The notes under the pieces were generated by a model, which made no database searches, was not told the DNA's origin, and was given only the letters and a program-made list of their open reading frames with translations. Below are positions 6,696 through 15,320 of a stretch of 24,343 nt of DNA, piece by piece. Every line of letters begins with the position of its first letter. Position 1 is the stretch's first letter. The translations under genes were made by a program, and so were the position numbers. The stretch spans positions 1-24,343 of the forward strand of contig CAMHMG010000009.1 in NCBI GenBank assembly GCA_946186175.1, written 5' to 3'. The DNA is from an uncultured Clostridia bacterium (GTDB lineage Bacteria > Bacillota > Clostridia > Lachnospirales > Lachnospiraceae).

Positions 6696-8009
6696 ATGTT
6701 TTGGGATACATTATTGGATTACCTTTTTCCTGATATAATGGTTTTTGTGACAGCGATATATATAGTTATAATGATGAGTTATATTACAAAGAAAAGGTTT
6801 ATAGGTAAATGTTCGCTTGGCAGAAATATTATTCATATCGTATTATCTGTAATAATATCACCATTTACAATTATAGTACTTCCTTTACTTACATTGGGAT
6901 ATGTTGTTAGACCTTATTTAACAGTTAGTAAAATGTTTGGATTATCGATAGATGAATCCTTTTATGTGGTATGGTGCTTTTTCTATGTTGTTTCTTTGTT
7001 GATTGCAGTATTGATTTATGTCAATTACTTAAAGCGAAAAAATGTAATAATGGTTGTTTTTTTGTATCTTATGTTCTATGTACTTACTGTATTTACATGT
7101 AGTATTGATTTGATCGTATCTGAATTTGCAAGAAGTATAGAAATATCATTGTCTCTTCTTTTTTGTATGATATGTGTTTTGTTTCATCATTATTTGGTCG
7201 TACCTATTCTGCGTCTCAAAGATGAAGATAATCCGAAACAGGCAGTATTTGTTTTGTTCCCGATGATTTCCACTATATTTGTCATAATGCTGCTTGGTGC
7301 TTTGGTATATCTGGAACTATCTGAAGGAGTAATGATATTCTCGATTATTATCATGGCATTTATAGAGCTGTTACTGATTGTTGCATTTCATTCACTTATA
7401 GAGAATGTTTGCAGGCTTAATGAAGTTAAGACGCTTTCGATGGAAGTAATGGAAGCGTTAGCACATACCATTGATGCAAAGGACGAATACACAAGAGGTC
7501 ATTCGGTCAGGGTGGCAAAGTATTCAAAAATGATAGCGGAAAGACTTGGACTTTCTGCTGATGATTGCGAGAATGTATATTACATGGCACTTTTACATGA
7601 TATTGGAAAGATAGGTGTCCCTAATGAAATAATTAACAGTACATCAAAACTGACGGATGATGAGTATGCCGTAATCAAGACACACCCGGGCGTTGGTTAT
7701 GATATATTGGCAGAGATAAAGAGCCGTCCCGATTTATCCATAGGTGCCAGGTGGCACCATGAGCGATTTGACGGAAAAGGTTATCCTGACGGAAAGAAAG
7801 GCGAGGAAATTCCGTTTTTTGCAAGAATAATAGCGGTAGCTGACAGTTATGATGCAATGACATCTAACCGCAGTTATAGAGATTATATGCCGCAGGCCAA
7901 AGTACGTTTAGAGATTGAGAAAAATATGGGTACACAGTTTGATCCGGATATTGCAAAATGTATGCTTGAAATCATTGATGAAGATGTAAATTATAAGTTG
8001 CATGAATAG
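6696..8009 (+). CDS. Membrane-bound HD-GYP protein (putative cyclic-di-GMP phosphodiesterase)
   Basis: This 437-residue protein has about seven hydrophobic segments in residues 13-232, forming a membrane sensor or anchor. A short helix (VKTLSMEVMEALAHTIDAKD) leads into a complete HD-GYP domain (about 250-430). Key residues are present: H269 (TRGHS), HD at 301-302 (LLHDIGKIGVPNE), HHERFDGKGYP at 354-364 and D383 (VADSYDAMTSNRSYR). HD-GYP domains hydrolyse cyclic di-GMP. GGAGGA (6682-6687) selects ATG 6696 over two out-of-frame ATGs just upstream. The catalytic domain is very close at DNA and protein level to the broken copy at 17102-17659. It faces the AgrC-like gene tail to tail, 48 bases apart. 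Confidence 0.92.
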   Translation: MFWDTLLDYLFPDIMVFVTAIYIVIMMSYITKKRFIGKCSLGRNIIHIVLSVIISPFTIIVLPLLTLGYVVRPYLTVSKMFGLSIDESFYVVWCFFYVVSLLIAVLIYVNYLKRKNVIMVVFLYLMFYVLTVFTCSIDLIVSEFARSIEISLSLLFCMICVLFHHYLVVPILRLKDEDNPKQAVFVLFPMISTIFVIMLLGALVYLELSEGVMIFSIIIMAFIELLLIVAFHSLIENVCRLNEVKTLSMEVMEALAHTIDAKDEYTRGHSVRVAKYSKMIAERLGLSADDCENVYYMALLHDIGKIGVPNEIINSTSKLTDDEYAVIKTHPGVGYDILAEIKSRPDLSIGARWHHERFDGKGYPDGKKGEEIPFFARIIAVADSYDAMTSNRSYRDYMPQAKVRLEIEKNMGTQFDPDIAKCMLEIIDEDVNYKLHE

Positions 8010-8027
8010 ACCATACAATTACAGATT

Positions 8028-8060
8028 ATAAGATTTCATTTATTCCTATATATCCTCTTA
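8028..8060. repeat. Short third copy of the 3' element's first part
   Basis: Positions 8028-8059 match the first 32 bases of the elements at 6541 and 15118 with about one mismatch (TTCCTATATATCC here, TTCTTATATATCC there). The remainder of the element is absent; the kinase stop codon (TTA on the plus strand, 8058-8060) replaces it. The repeat fills most of the gap between the converging HD-GYP and kinase genes. Confidence 0.7.
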
Positions 8061-9380
8061 ACCCCGGTTCTCCATCATCACATTAGAATAGAATACCTTT
8101 CCCTCGTGATAGAAATCAGCAGAACCGCCATAGCGTTCAGCTGTGGCAATAATAGATATAAGTCCGATACCGCTGCCGCCTTGTTTGGTGGAAAAGTAAC
8201 GTCCACCTTTGTGGTCAACCTTGCCGCCGAAACTGTTAGATACGGCGATATAGAGCTCGGTTCCCTGCTCCTTTGATACAGTGATCGTGACGAAACGCTC
8301 ATTTTCCGGAACATTCTGACATGCGTTGATGGCATTTTCAAGAATATTTCCAAGAACGGAACACAGATCGGTATTATCAATGTACAGGCGGTCAGGCAGG
8401 CTAATATGATGTTCCATACGTATATCTGAATCCGTAGCCATCTGAAAATAATGGTTTAATAAAGCATTTACTGCAGGATTGCTGCAGTAATCAGCCGTGT
8501 ATTTTTTCGGAAATTTCTCTATATACTGGTTGATGAAATCGAGGGTTTCTTTATTATCACCTTTATTAGCAAGTTCCAAAAGCGTGCGGAGAATATGGCG
8601 AAAATCATGTCTTGCCCTGGCTGTGGCTTCAATGTATTTTTGCTGGGCATTATAACGTTTTTCCTGCATTTGAAGTATTCGGATTCTTTCATCAGTTTTT
8701 GCTTTTTCCATAAGAGAATTAACAATAAAATAGAAGATTACATTAAGCATAAGAACCAATAGGAAAAACAGGATCATATTGGTAATGTAAGCTCTTCCCA
8801 CATTGTTGGTGTGCATGGTACTGTAGTAGCGCACAACATTGATAAGGTTATAGATCACAAAAATTCCCGATATAGCTGAATATATATACCATATAGTATT
8901 CTGGTTTAAGTTGTCGATCAGATATGAACCGAACCTTGAGAATGGATAATACAGTAATGCTGCAAGCAAAACGCTGATAAGAGTCTGGAATATAGCAGCC
9001 TCAAGACTGAAATGAGCAATATCTGATTCTGGATGCATAAATGCGTCAAAGGTGTTGGAAAAATTGGACATGAAAGCCATTAGCGCTATCACAAGTATAT
9101 ATATACTTAGGGCTTGGCTGAAATGCGTATTAAGAACCATGCAATATGATATAAAGCACAGAATAAGCAAGGGAAGTATTAGTGTATTATAGCCGAGTGT
9201 GTACTTTGTCTCAAAATAGGACAGTATAGGAAAAGAGAGTGCAAAGAGACATATAACTGCCACAATGATATGTCTTATATTATAACGCAGTCTGTTTTTC
9301 ATGGGTGCAAAGCATAGAATTGCGGAGGGGATCAAGGGAAGATATGAAATTAATGATATGAGATATTCCTTCTGATTCAA
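8058..9380 (-). CDS. AgrC-like sensor histidine kinase (GHKL type)
   Basis: This 440-residue protein has six or seven membrane helices within residues 7-222, then a coiled segment and the DHp-like box ARARHDFRHILRTLLE with the probable phospho-accepting H258. A HATPase_c_5/GHKL ATP-binding domain follows: N-box CSVLGNILENAINACQN (340-356) and G-box GGSGIGLISI (401-410). This is the architecture of AgrC and related peptide-sensing kinases. The start is TTG at 9380, overlapping the regulator's stop as TTGA; GGGAGGAG lies seven bases upstream on the minus strand, which supports this rare start. It forms an operon with the LytTR regulator and should phosphorylate it. No AgrB or AgrD is seen nearby, so the signal is unknown. 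Confidence 0.9.
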   Translation of the reverse strand: MNQKEYLISLISYLPLIPSAILCFAPMKNRLRYNIRHIIVAVICLFALSFPILSYFETKYTLGYNTLILPLLILCFISYCMVLNTHFSQALSIYILVIALMAFMSNFSNTFDAFMHPESDIAHFSLEAAIFQTLISVLLAALLYYPFSRFGSYLIDNLNQNTIWYIYSAISGIFVIYNLINVVRYYSTMHTNNVGRAYITNMILFFLLVLMLNVIFYFIVNSLMEKAKTDERIRILQMQEKRYNAQQKYIEATARARHDFRHILRTLLELANKGDNKETLDFINQYIEKFPKKYTADYCSNPAVNALLNHYFQMATDSDIRMEHHISLPDRLYIDNTDLCSVLGNILENAINACQNVPENERFVTITVSKEQGTELYIAVSNSFGGKVDHKGGRYFSTKQGGSGIGLISIIATAERYGGSADFYHEGKVFYSNVMMENRG

Positions 9381-10132
9381 TTATGTGCTCCTCCCTGGTC
9401 ATGTCTGCTGTGCAGCTTGCTGAAAACATAATTCCTTCTTATCTGGTTAAGGCTTTTCTTCTCACGGACATTAACAGGAAAAGTGTGTCCGCCTTCCAAT
9501 TCACATGTATCGCCGAAATCTGTGATGTAATCCATGTTGATAAGAATACCTCTGTTGATTCGAAGAAAACGATTGTCTTTATTAAGAATTTCGCAGATTT
9601 CTGAAAATGTCATCCTAGGATGATATTCGCGGTTATCCCTGCATATTATCTGAACATAATTTCTGTTGCTGGAAACATATTTTATATTATGATATGGAAT
9701 ACCTTTTTCTGTTCCGTCAGAAGATATCATCAACCTCTCAACGTTAGCAGACTGCATGGCAGCTATATCATTTAAGACTTTATACAGAGATTCTTTCAGT
9801 GTCTCATATGATTCCGGTTTGATTATATAGTGATATGCATGTACATCAAATGCAGAAAAAGTGTGATCCTCACTTGTTGTGAGAAAAACGATAAGAGTAT
9901 CGTTGTCAACAGTCCGGATTTTTCTTGCTGCATCAATACCGGTCATTTCATCCATATATATATCCATAAAGATAAGTGTATATTTCAAAGGACGGTAGCT
10001 CTCAAGAAAGCTCTCGGCATTATTGAAAATGCTAAGCTCTATATTAATATGATTAGCTGAGGCATATTCTTTGATAATGCTGCTAATGCGCATCTGTTCA
10101 TTTTCCAGGTCTTCAACAAGAGCGATATTCAT
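9377..10132 (-). CDS. AgrA-like LytTR-family response regulator
   Basis: This 251-residue regulator has a receiver domain (about 2-120) with E7/D8, phospho-acceptor D57 (LIFMDIYMDEMTG), the switch region FLTTSED and K109 (IIKPES). A LytTR DNA-binding domain spans about residues 140-245 and includes IPYHNIKYVSSNRNYVQI and NRFLRINRGILINMDYI. Such regulators bind paired 9-bp direct repeats. ATG 10132 is chosen over an in-frame TTG at 10141 because the AGGGAGGA site on the minus strand lies ten bases before the ATG and almost touches the TTG. It is the first gene of the operon with the kinase. The three repeat sites in this window are its best candidate targets. Confidence 0.92.
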   Translation of the reverse strand: MNIALVEDLENEQMRISSIIKEYASANHINIELSIFNNAESFLESYRPLKYTLIFMDIYMDEMTGIDAARKIRTVDNDTLIVFLTTSEDHTFSAFDVHAYHYIIKPESYETLKESLYKVLNDIAAMQSANVERLMISSDGTEKGIPYHNIKYVSSNRNYVQIICRDNREYHPRMTFSEICEILNKDNRFLRINRGILINMDYITDFGDTCELEGGHTFPVNVREKKSLNQIRRNYVFSKLHSRHDQGGAHN

Positions 10133-10164
10133 GATGAGCAATCCTCCCTAATCTCAATATATGT

Positions 10165-10192
10165 ATTGTAGCAAAAATGAAAAGAATTTCAA
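10165..10192 (-). promoter_or_regulatory. Promoter of the AgrA/AgrC-like operon
   Basis: Read on the minus strand, TTGAAA (10192-10187), a 16-bp spacer and TACAAT (10170-10165) lie about 33 bases upstream of the regulator start. No LytTR-type direct repeat is seen here, so autoregulation of the Agr type is not obvious. Confidence 0.6.
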
Positions 10193-10237
10193 GGTTGTAT
10201 TGTCACATGCTTTTAATAATAAATCTTAAAAACGAGA

Positions 10238-10360
10238 ATGTCTTGTATAGTTTTTGATGAGGTTCAGCTTTGCACTAAGGCAAGACAAGCAATTAAGGCA
10301 TTAGTTAGTGAAGGAAGATATGATTATTTTTATATGGATAAATTATTGTGGTTATGGTAA
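10238..10360 (+). pseudogene. Fragment of a DUF4143-type AAA ATPase
   Basis: A 40-codon open stretch reads IVFDEVQLCTKARQAIKALV then SEGRYDYFYMDKLLWLW and a stop. This matches the Walker B region of the AAA ATPases that carry a C-terminal DUF4143 domain, where relatives read 'DEVQ..P.AR.AIK.LV.DGRYDYIETGS'. The Walker A part and everything after the fragment are missing. There is no plausible ribosome site. It is a relic in the 300-base gap between the regulator operon and the next toxin-antitoxin pair. Confidence 0.7.
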
Positions 10361-10377
10361 GATAAATACAGGTGAGA

Positions 10378-10383
10378 TATAAT
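10378..10383 (+). promoter_or_regulatory. Possible -10 box of the antitoxin/PIN operon
   Basis: A perfect TATAAT stands 57 bases before the antitoxin ATG. No good -35 box lies 16-18 bases upstream (TGGTAA at best), so this is a weak call. Confidence 0.35.
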
Positions 10384-10440
10384 ATTTAATAGAATTACAA
10401 AATAGATATTAATAATTATATGTTAAAGGATGGTGATTTT

Positions 10441-10665
10441 ATGTCGGGATTACAGGAACAGGTTGTAAAGAAGGTGGCAGGTTTATCAGAAGCTGATTTA
10501 CTTTTTATTAACGAAATGATTGACAGGTTTATGAAGCCTAAATATAAAGATGACAAGGAAACAAAACGTATCGGTATAGCAAAGGGTAAGGCGTTATATA
10601 ATCCTGATTACGATTTTGATGAACTTAATGACGAAATAGCGAAAATGTTTGGGGTGAATAAATGA
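10441..10665 (+). CDS. Putative antitoxin partner of the PIN-domain toxin
   Basis: This 74-residue protein begins MSGLQEQVVKKVAGLSEADL and ends DELNDEIAKMFGVNK. It is rich in charged residues and predicted to be mostly helical. I do not recognise a defined family; size, acidic C-terminus and position fit a VapB/Phd-like antitoxin. ATG 10441 is favoured over the in-frame ATG at 10420 because AAGGATGGTGAT lies just before it. The last codons overlap the PIN gene start (ATGA at 10662-10665), the usual coupling for these modules. Function is inferred mainly from that neighbour. Confidence 0.72.
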   Translation: MSGLQEQVVKKVAGLSEADLLFINEMIDRFMKPKYKDDKETKRIGIAKGKALYNPDYDFDELNDEIAKMFGVNK

Positions 10666-11069
10666 AGGTATTATTAGACACGCATATAATATTATGGGCC
10701 ATATCTGATGATATAAGATTAAGTAATAAAGCCAGAGAAATTATATTGGATAAAACAAATGATATATTTTACAGTACAATATCTGTATGGGAAATCATGA
10801 TAAAACATATGATAAAACCTGACCAGATTTATATAAGCGCTGAAGAACTTGTATCATATTGTAGTGATATGGGTTATCAAAATATCCCTATTCTTAATAG
10901 ACATATTAAGCCTTTGGAAACATTGGTGTTTAATCCTGATAAACAAATAGAACATAATGATCCATTTGACAGGTTACTAATTGCACAAGCAAAATCAGAA
11001 GAAAAATATCTAATTACAAGTGATACCAAAATACCATACTATCATGAGAAGTATGTGATTTCGGTATAG
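10662..11069 (+). CDS. PIN-domain ribonuclease toxin (VapC-like)
   Basis: This is a 135-residue single-domain PIN protein. The acidic metal-binding residues are where the family needs them: D6 (MKVLLDTHIILWAI), E44 (STISVWEIMIK), D100/D103 (EHNDPFDRLLIAQA) and D121 (LITSDTKI). PIN toxins of this subgroup, starting LLDTHxxLW, cleave RNA to arrest growth until bound by the antitoxin encoded just upstream. Overlap with the antitoxin is four bases. Unlike the RelE-type toxin at 5026 it appears complete. The second LytTR-type promoter begins 48 bases after its stop. Confidence 0.9.
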   Translation: MKVLLDTHIILWAISDDIRLSNKAREIILDKTNDIFYSTISVWEIMIKHMIKPDQIYISAEELVSYCSDMGYQNIPILNRHIKPLETLVFNPDKQIEHNDPFDRLLIAQAKSEEKYLITSDTKIPYYHEKYVISV

Positions 11070-11117
11070 GTAAGGATTGCATCTGTTTGGATTTGAAATA
11101 ATAAAATATGGTTTTTT

Positions 11118-11186
11118 GACGTTCGTCCCAGATTTCAAGACATTCGTCCCTAACCTATTGATTTTTTGATGATTGCTTGATACACT
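11118..11186 (+). promoter_or_regulatory. LytTR-type direct-repeat site and promoter, copy 2
   Basis: GACGTTCGT (11118-11126), 12 bp, GACATTCGT (11139-11147), 10 bp, TTGATT (11158-11163), 17 bp, TACACT (11181-11186). The repeats and all four distances equal those of copies 1 and 3. It would drive the leader and, if the hairpin at 11354 is passed, the large surface-protein gene. Confidence 0.75.
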
Positions 11187-11217
11187 TACATCAAATGCAG
11201 ATGGGAGTGTATGGCAT

Positions 11218-11292
11218 ATGAATATGTATATGAGATACAAATTGGGTATTGACAAGTCAAATTGCGTAAGCGAAAATTACCTTACCTTGTAA
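11218..11292 (+). CDS. Possible 24-residue leader peptide
   Basis: It starts MNMYMRYKLGIDKSNC and ends VSENYLTL. GGGAG (11203-11207) gives a good ribosome site for the ATG at 11218, although an ATG at 11211 in another frame is also possible. It is the counterpart of 5462-5596 but shorter because of the indel. Cys16 with a short following tail vaguely recalls autoinducing-peptide precursors. No processing enzyme is encoded nearby, so that is only a suggestion. Confidence 0.3.
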   Translation: MNMYMRYKLGIDKSNCVSENYLTL

Positions 11293-11353
11293 AACTGCAC
11301 GCATTTTTAGAACAGAATACAGATTGAATTATATGAAGCATATCTTATGTGAC

Positions 11354-11374
11354 AGCGCATAGGGTGTGCTTTTT
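11354..11374 (+). terminator. Small hairpin with T-run ending the leader, copy 2
   Basis: AGCGCA (11354-11359) pairs with TGTGCT (11365-11370), with one G-T pair, and is followed by a run of five T. Structure is conserved with copy 1. It may be a leaky terminator between the promoter and the gene at 11445. Confidence 0.45.
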
Positions 11375-11444
11375 ATTGTACATTTATCAATGAGTGGTCA
11401 TTAGGATTGTTGGATAGTAAAAGAATAGAAATGGAGGAATCATA

Positions 11445-12245
11445 ATGAAACAAAAAAAGGTATTAAGGAGTATAGCATCTTTCATTCTTGTTATAGCGAT
11501 GACTTTCGGAGTGATTCTGGGAATGTCAATGGGGATAGTGGCACAAGCTTCGACAACCACCTCGACCATTACCGTAGGCGGCACGGACTACACGCTGTTC
11601 ACGGGCTTCACCGCTACGGACGGCACGGCAGTAGATAACGCTTTTGTCTATGGAAACATGGTAGACGGCAATACATCCACCTCGTTCCACGCATTTACTT
11701 CTACCGCCTATGTCGAGTTCAATTCGGATGAGCCTATCATTCCAAAGGGCTACATCTTCAACAGCTACAGTGCAGACTACTACAAGCCCACTGGTTGGGT
11801 GCTGAAGGACAAGGCCAACGCCACGGACGATTGGACTACGCTTTCGTTCTACTCCGGCCAGACGCTTTCGTCTGGGCAGGAGTTCCAGTACGCTTGCGAC
11901 AACGACGGCAACACAGCCTACAAGTATTTCCGCTTCGAGGCATCGAACACTGCCAACAACATTTGGCTGACGGAAATCAGGCTGTATGGCTCAGTGCCTG
12001 ATGTCTATTATACCCACCTCACCGTAAAGGCTGCAACCTGCACGGAGACGGGCATCAAGCAGGACTGCTATCAGCGCAATGACGGCAAGTATTTCACCGA
12101 CGAGACGGGCGAGACGGAACTTGACGAGTCTGACGTTATAGCACCGCTGCTTGCCCACACGGGCGTACACCACGAGGCTACGGACACAAACATCGAGTAT
12201 TGGCAATGCTCCATGTGCAATAAGTATTTCAGCGATGAAGATTGA
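11445..12245 (+). CDS. N-terminal part of a mosaic secreted surface protein, ending at a premature TGA
   Basis: GGAGG precedes the ATG. Residues 1-35 are a signal peptide (basic MKQKKVLRS, hydrophobic core, likely cleavage after AQA). Residues about 40-182 resemble an F5/8 type C (discoidin-like) carbohydrate- or surface-binding domain, ending in the typical YFRFEASN...IWLTEIRLYG. Two Cys-containing repeats follow (ATCTETGIKQDCYQRNDGKYF and the later CSMCNKYFSDED). The frame stops at TGA 12243-12245, where Gly is expected by comparison with repeats reading 'DxxGxTEI'. From about 11550 to 12340 the DNA is visibly richer in G+C, with codons such as ACG and GGC, than the gene's 3' part, suggesting a recent import. 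As it stands a 266-residue secreted fragment could be made. Confidence 0.8.
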   Translation: MKQKKVLRSIASFILVIAMTFGVILGMSMGIVAQASTTTSTITVGGTDYTLFTGFTATDGTAVDNAFVYGNMVDGNTSTSFHAFTSTAYVEFNSDEPIIPKGYIFNSYSADYYKPTGWVLKDKANATDDWTTLSFYSGQTLSSGQEFQYACDNDGNTAYKYFRFEASNTANNIWLTEIRLYGSVPDVYYTHLTVKAATCTETGIKQDCYQRNDGKYFTDETGETELDESDVIAPLLAHTGVHHEATDTNIEYWQCSMCNKYFSDED

Positions 12246-15110
12246 ACCACGGAGATAACGGAGGAGCAGACCCAAATTTATCGCACAATTACAATTAATG
12301 ACAGCATTAGCGAACTTGTTACCAGCAATGTCAATCAGGTTCTTGCAGGTGCTACCGTGACGCTGACCGTCAGCCACTTGATTGATGTCTCGACATTGAA
12401 AGTAAATAATGGTGCAGTTGAATTAACAGGTATTGGCAACAATCAGTACACATTCACTGCTCCTGCGGATAATGTGACTGTAACGGCAGAAACCCTATCT
12501 ACTTACTCTTTCAGCTTGCCTGATAACATGGAGATAGTTAGTACTACTAAATCGGCTGCCAACAAGACCGACTACTTCACCATCACCGAGGACGGTGACC
12601 GCCGTATTATTATGCAGAAGGACGATACTGACTACAGCGTTACAATTGATGCCGACATTACAGGCGGCACAGTGACGGCGGACAAGACCACTGCAAAGGC
12701 TGGAGAGTTGGTTACTCTGACTGTTGCCCCGGCATCAGGCTACGGTCTGCAATCTCTCACTGTTAAAGACGCATCGGATAATGATGTGTCTGTATCAAGC
12801 AGAAAATTTATTATGCCGAAGGGCAGCGTGATCGTAAGTGCAACTTTTATTCAGACTACGGCGGCATTCGACCAAGCAACAGGTGTGCTGACATTAAACG
12901 GCAATGTTGTTGCAGACGAGATAAAAGCATACGGAGCAATAGTAGGTGAATATGGCGGCATTGACGAGTACAGCCCTGTAACTTCTGTTGTCTGCGAGCC
13001 GGGAACGGTGCTGCCTGCCGATTGCTCTGAATTATTCTTGAATTTTTACAATTTAAGCGATAATCTTACCATTGACCTGAGTAATGCTGATGTGTCAGGT
13101 GTTACCAATATGTCCAAAATGTTCGGCGGATACTGTCTTACCACTATCTATGTCAACAGTGCGTGGAGTATGGAGAACGTAACAACTTCCGATCAGATGT
13201 TCTATGGTTGTGGTGTATTAACAGGCGGCAATGGGACAAGGTGGGAGGATATAGAGCGTTTCAACGGTTATGAAACCGCAATGAGCAGCACATACGCCGT
13301 TGTTGACGGAAAGAACGGACAGAAGGGGTATCTGACACACAAAAAAGGAACGCCCGTAATCACAACTGCGCCTTCTGCCAAAACCGACCTTGTATATAAC
13401 GGCGAGGAACAGGAGCTAATTACAGCCGGAACAACGAATTTTGGCGATTTTCTGAGTTATAGTCTTGACGGTGTGACTTACAATGCGGATATTCCGACAG
13501 CAACAGATGCAGGAACTTATACCGTTTATTACAAGGTCGAGGGTAGTGATAACTGGAATGCGGTTGAACCGCAGACGGTAGAAATTACGATTAAGTGCAG
13601 GGTATCCTTTGACGCAAACGGCGGAAACGGAACAATGAAAGATGGTGGCGTAGAAAAGGATACGCAGTACACTCTTCCGGAATGCACCTTTACCGCACCG
13701 GACGGCAAGGCATTTGACAAGTGGCAGATTGGCGATGATACAGAAAATTTGAAATCTGTCGGAGATACCATTACGATTACCGATAATACGATCATCAAAG
13801 CAATCTATAAGGATGCTATCAAATATACCCTTGTTCCAGCAAAGGCTGCAACATGTGCTGAAAAAGGAAATATCGAGTATTACACTGGTTCGGATGGAAA
13901 CTTATATACAGACACAAATGGTACACTTCTGACCGATCTGAATAATGATGGGAATATTGATATGAAAGATATAGTGACTGCAGCATTAGGTCATAAATGG
14001 AATGCTCCTACATATACATGGAGTGCTGATAATAAAACCTGTACTGCAACAAAAGTCTGCGCTAACGATAATACTCATATAGAAACAGAAAACGTAAATA
14101 CAACATATGAAGTAACGAAGGTTGCAACCTGTGAAGAAAAGGGAACACGTACATATACTGCAACATTTGAGGGTTTTGCAAACCAGACAAAGGATGTAGA
14201 TATAGAAGCAACCGGACATTTATACGGAACACCAAGTTATACATGGAGTGATGACGGAAAGAGTTGTCAGGCAAGCGTAACTTGTTCAAATGATCCAAAG
14301 CATGTTGTTACTGAAAAGGCAACAATTTCAGGAAAGATAACAACTCCTGCAACATGTAAGGAAAAAGGAATAACTACATATACGGCAACATTTACTAACA
14401 CCATATTTGCAACTCCGACAAAGGTTGTTGCGGATGTAGAAAAGCTTACAACACATACACCTGCCGAGGCTGTTAAAGAAAAGGAAGTAGCAGCAACGTG
14501 TATGACGGCAGGTTCTTACGAAGAAGTAGTTTACTGTTCGGTATGTGGTAAGGAGCTGAGTCGAGAGACAAAGACTGTATCAGTTCCCGGTCATGACTGG
14601 GGTGAATGGACTGTAAAAACTCCTGCAACAGAGACAACTGAAGGCGTGGAGAAAAGAGTATGTAAGACCGATGTAAGCCACACAGAAACAAGAGCGATAC
14701 CAATGCTTTCTCATACACATGTACTTGTTAAGGTAGAAGCAAAGGCAGCAACCTGCACTGAAACAGGAAATATAGAATACTGGACATGTGAAGGATGTAA
14801 TAAGCTATTTGCGGACAAAGACGGTAAGACAGAGATAAATACAGAAGATACTGTAAAGGCTAAGATCGCACATACGCCTGCTGCTTCAACAAAAGAAAAT
14901 GAGACTGCAGCAACTTGTGAAAATGATGGTTCTTATGAAGAGGTAGTAAAGTGCAGCATCTGTGGTGAAGAGATAAGCAGAAAGACTGTAACTGTAGAAG
15001 CTCTCGGACATGACTGGGGTGAATGGGTTCAGACAAAGGTACCTACAGAAACCATCGAGGGTGAGCTTACAAGAAGGAAAGGACTTTCGAAGAAGGTCAG
15101 AATTAAATAA
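12246..15110 (+). pseudogene. C-terminal part of the same mosaic surface protein, cut off by the TGA
   Basis: The frame continues without another stop for 954 codons. In order it holds a beta-rich bacterial repeat (about codons 300-475 of the whole), a DUF285/BspA-like segment (IDLSNADVSGVTNMSKMFGG, from about 526), and an MBG-like domain (ITTAPSAKTDLVYNGEEQEL to AGTYTVYYKV, about 640-716). Next are an InlB-type repeat (VSFDANGGNGTMKDGG, about 718-785) and many Cys-rich repeats with C-x2-C pairs to about 1212. The end, KGLSKKVRIK, equals the C-terminus of the LRR remnant at 6535. The first start, GTG 12357, lacks a convincing ribosome site and would give no signal peptide, so this part is probably silent. 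No LPXTG anchor is present. Confidence 0.8.
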
Positions 15111-15117
15111 TAAGCAT

Positions 15118-15207
15118 ATAAGATTTCATCTATTCTTATATATCCTCTTTGGGTGAAACCCCATAAAACCTCCGGTGTCTGTGCAAGTTGGTAGATGCCG
15201 GAGGTTT
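15118..15207 (+). repeat. Three-hairpin 3' element, copy C (probable terminator)
   Basis: It begins a few bases after the surface-protein stop and parallels 6541-6630: ATAAGA...TCTTAT, GGGTGAAACCC, then CCTCCGGTGTCT with AGATGCCGGAGG and a T-rich tail (TTTGTTATT). Differences from copy A fall mostly in loops, or keep pairing in the long stem (G-T becomes G-C). Confidence 0.7.
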
Positions 15208-15320
15208 GTTATTGCTATGAAATTATTCCTTAAATATTGTAAAATGTATTAACATGGGTTAAAATTATCAATGATTGGTTTGAATATATTATTTGATTAT
15301 ATATCATGGAGGTGCAGCGA
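15208..15320. other. AT-rich gap upstream of the ATPase/nuclease gene
   Basis: No gene is seen. The region is AT-rich and should contain the promoter of the next gene, but no convincing -35/-10 pair was recognised. GGAGGTG at 15308-15314 is the ribosome site. Confidence 0.4.

Larger units (their letters stand above)
11118..11374 (+). repeat. Duplicated promoter/leader block, copy 2
   Basis: This block corresponds to 5357-5607. The main difference is the segment GTAAGCGAAAATTAC (about 11266-11280), where copy 1 has only five bases; this changes the reading frame of the short leader peptide. Similarity ends at the hairpin, 71 bases before the surface-protein start. Confidence 0.85.

Noticed and set aside
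12243..12245. Stop-codon recoding (for example selenocysteine or TGA read as Trp) in the surface protein
   Set aside because: Genes here are also interrupted by TAA (5146, 5688) and TAG (17561), the expected residue at 12243 is Gly, no SECIS-like structure is evident, and normal genes in the window end in TGA.
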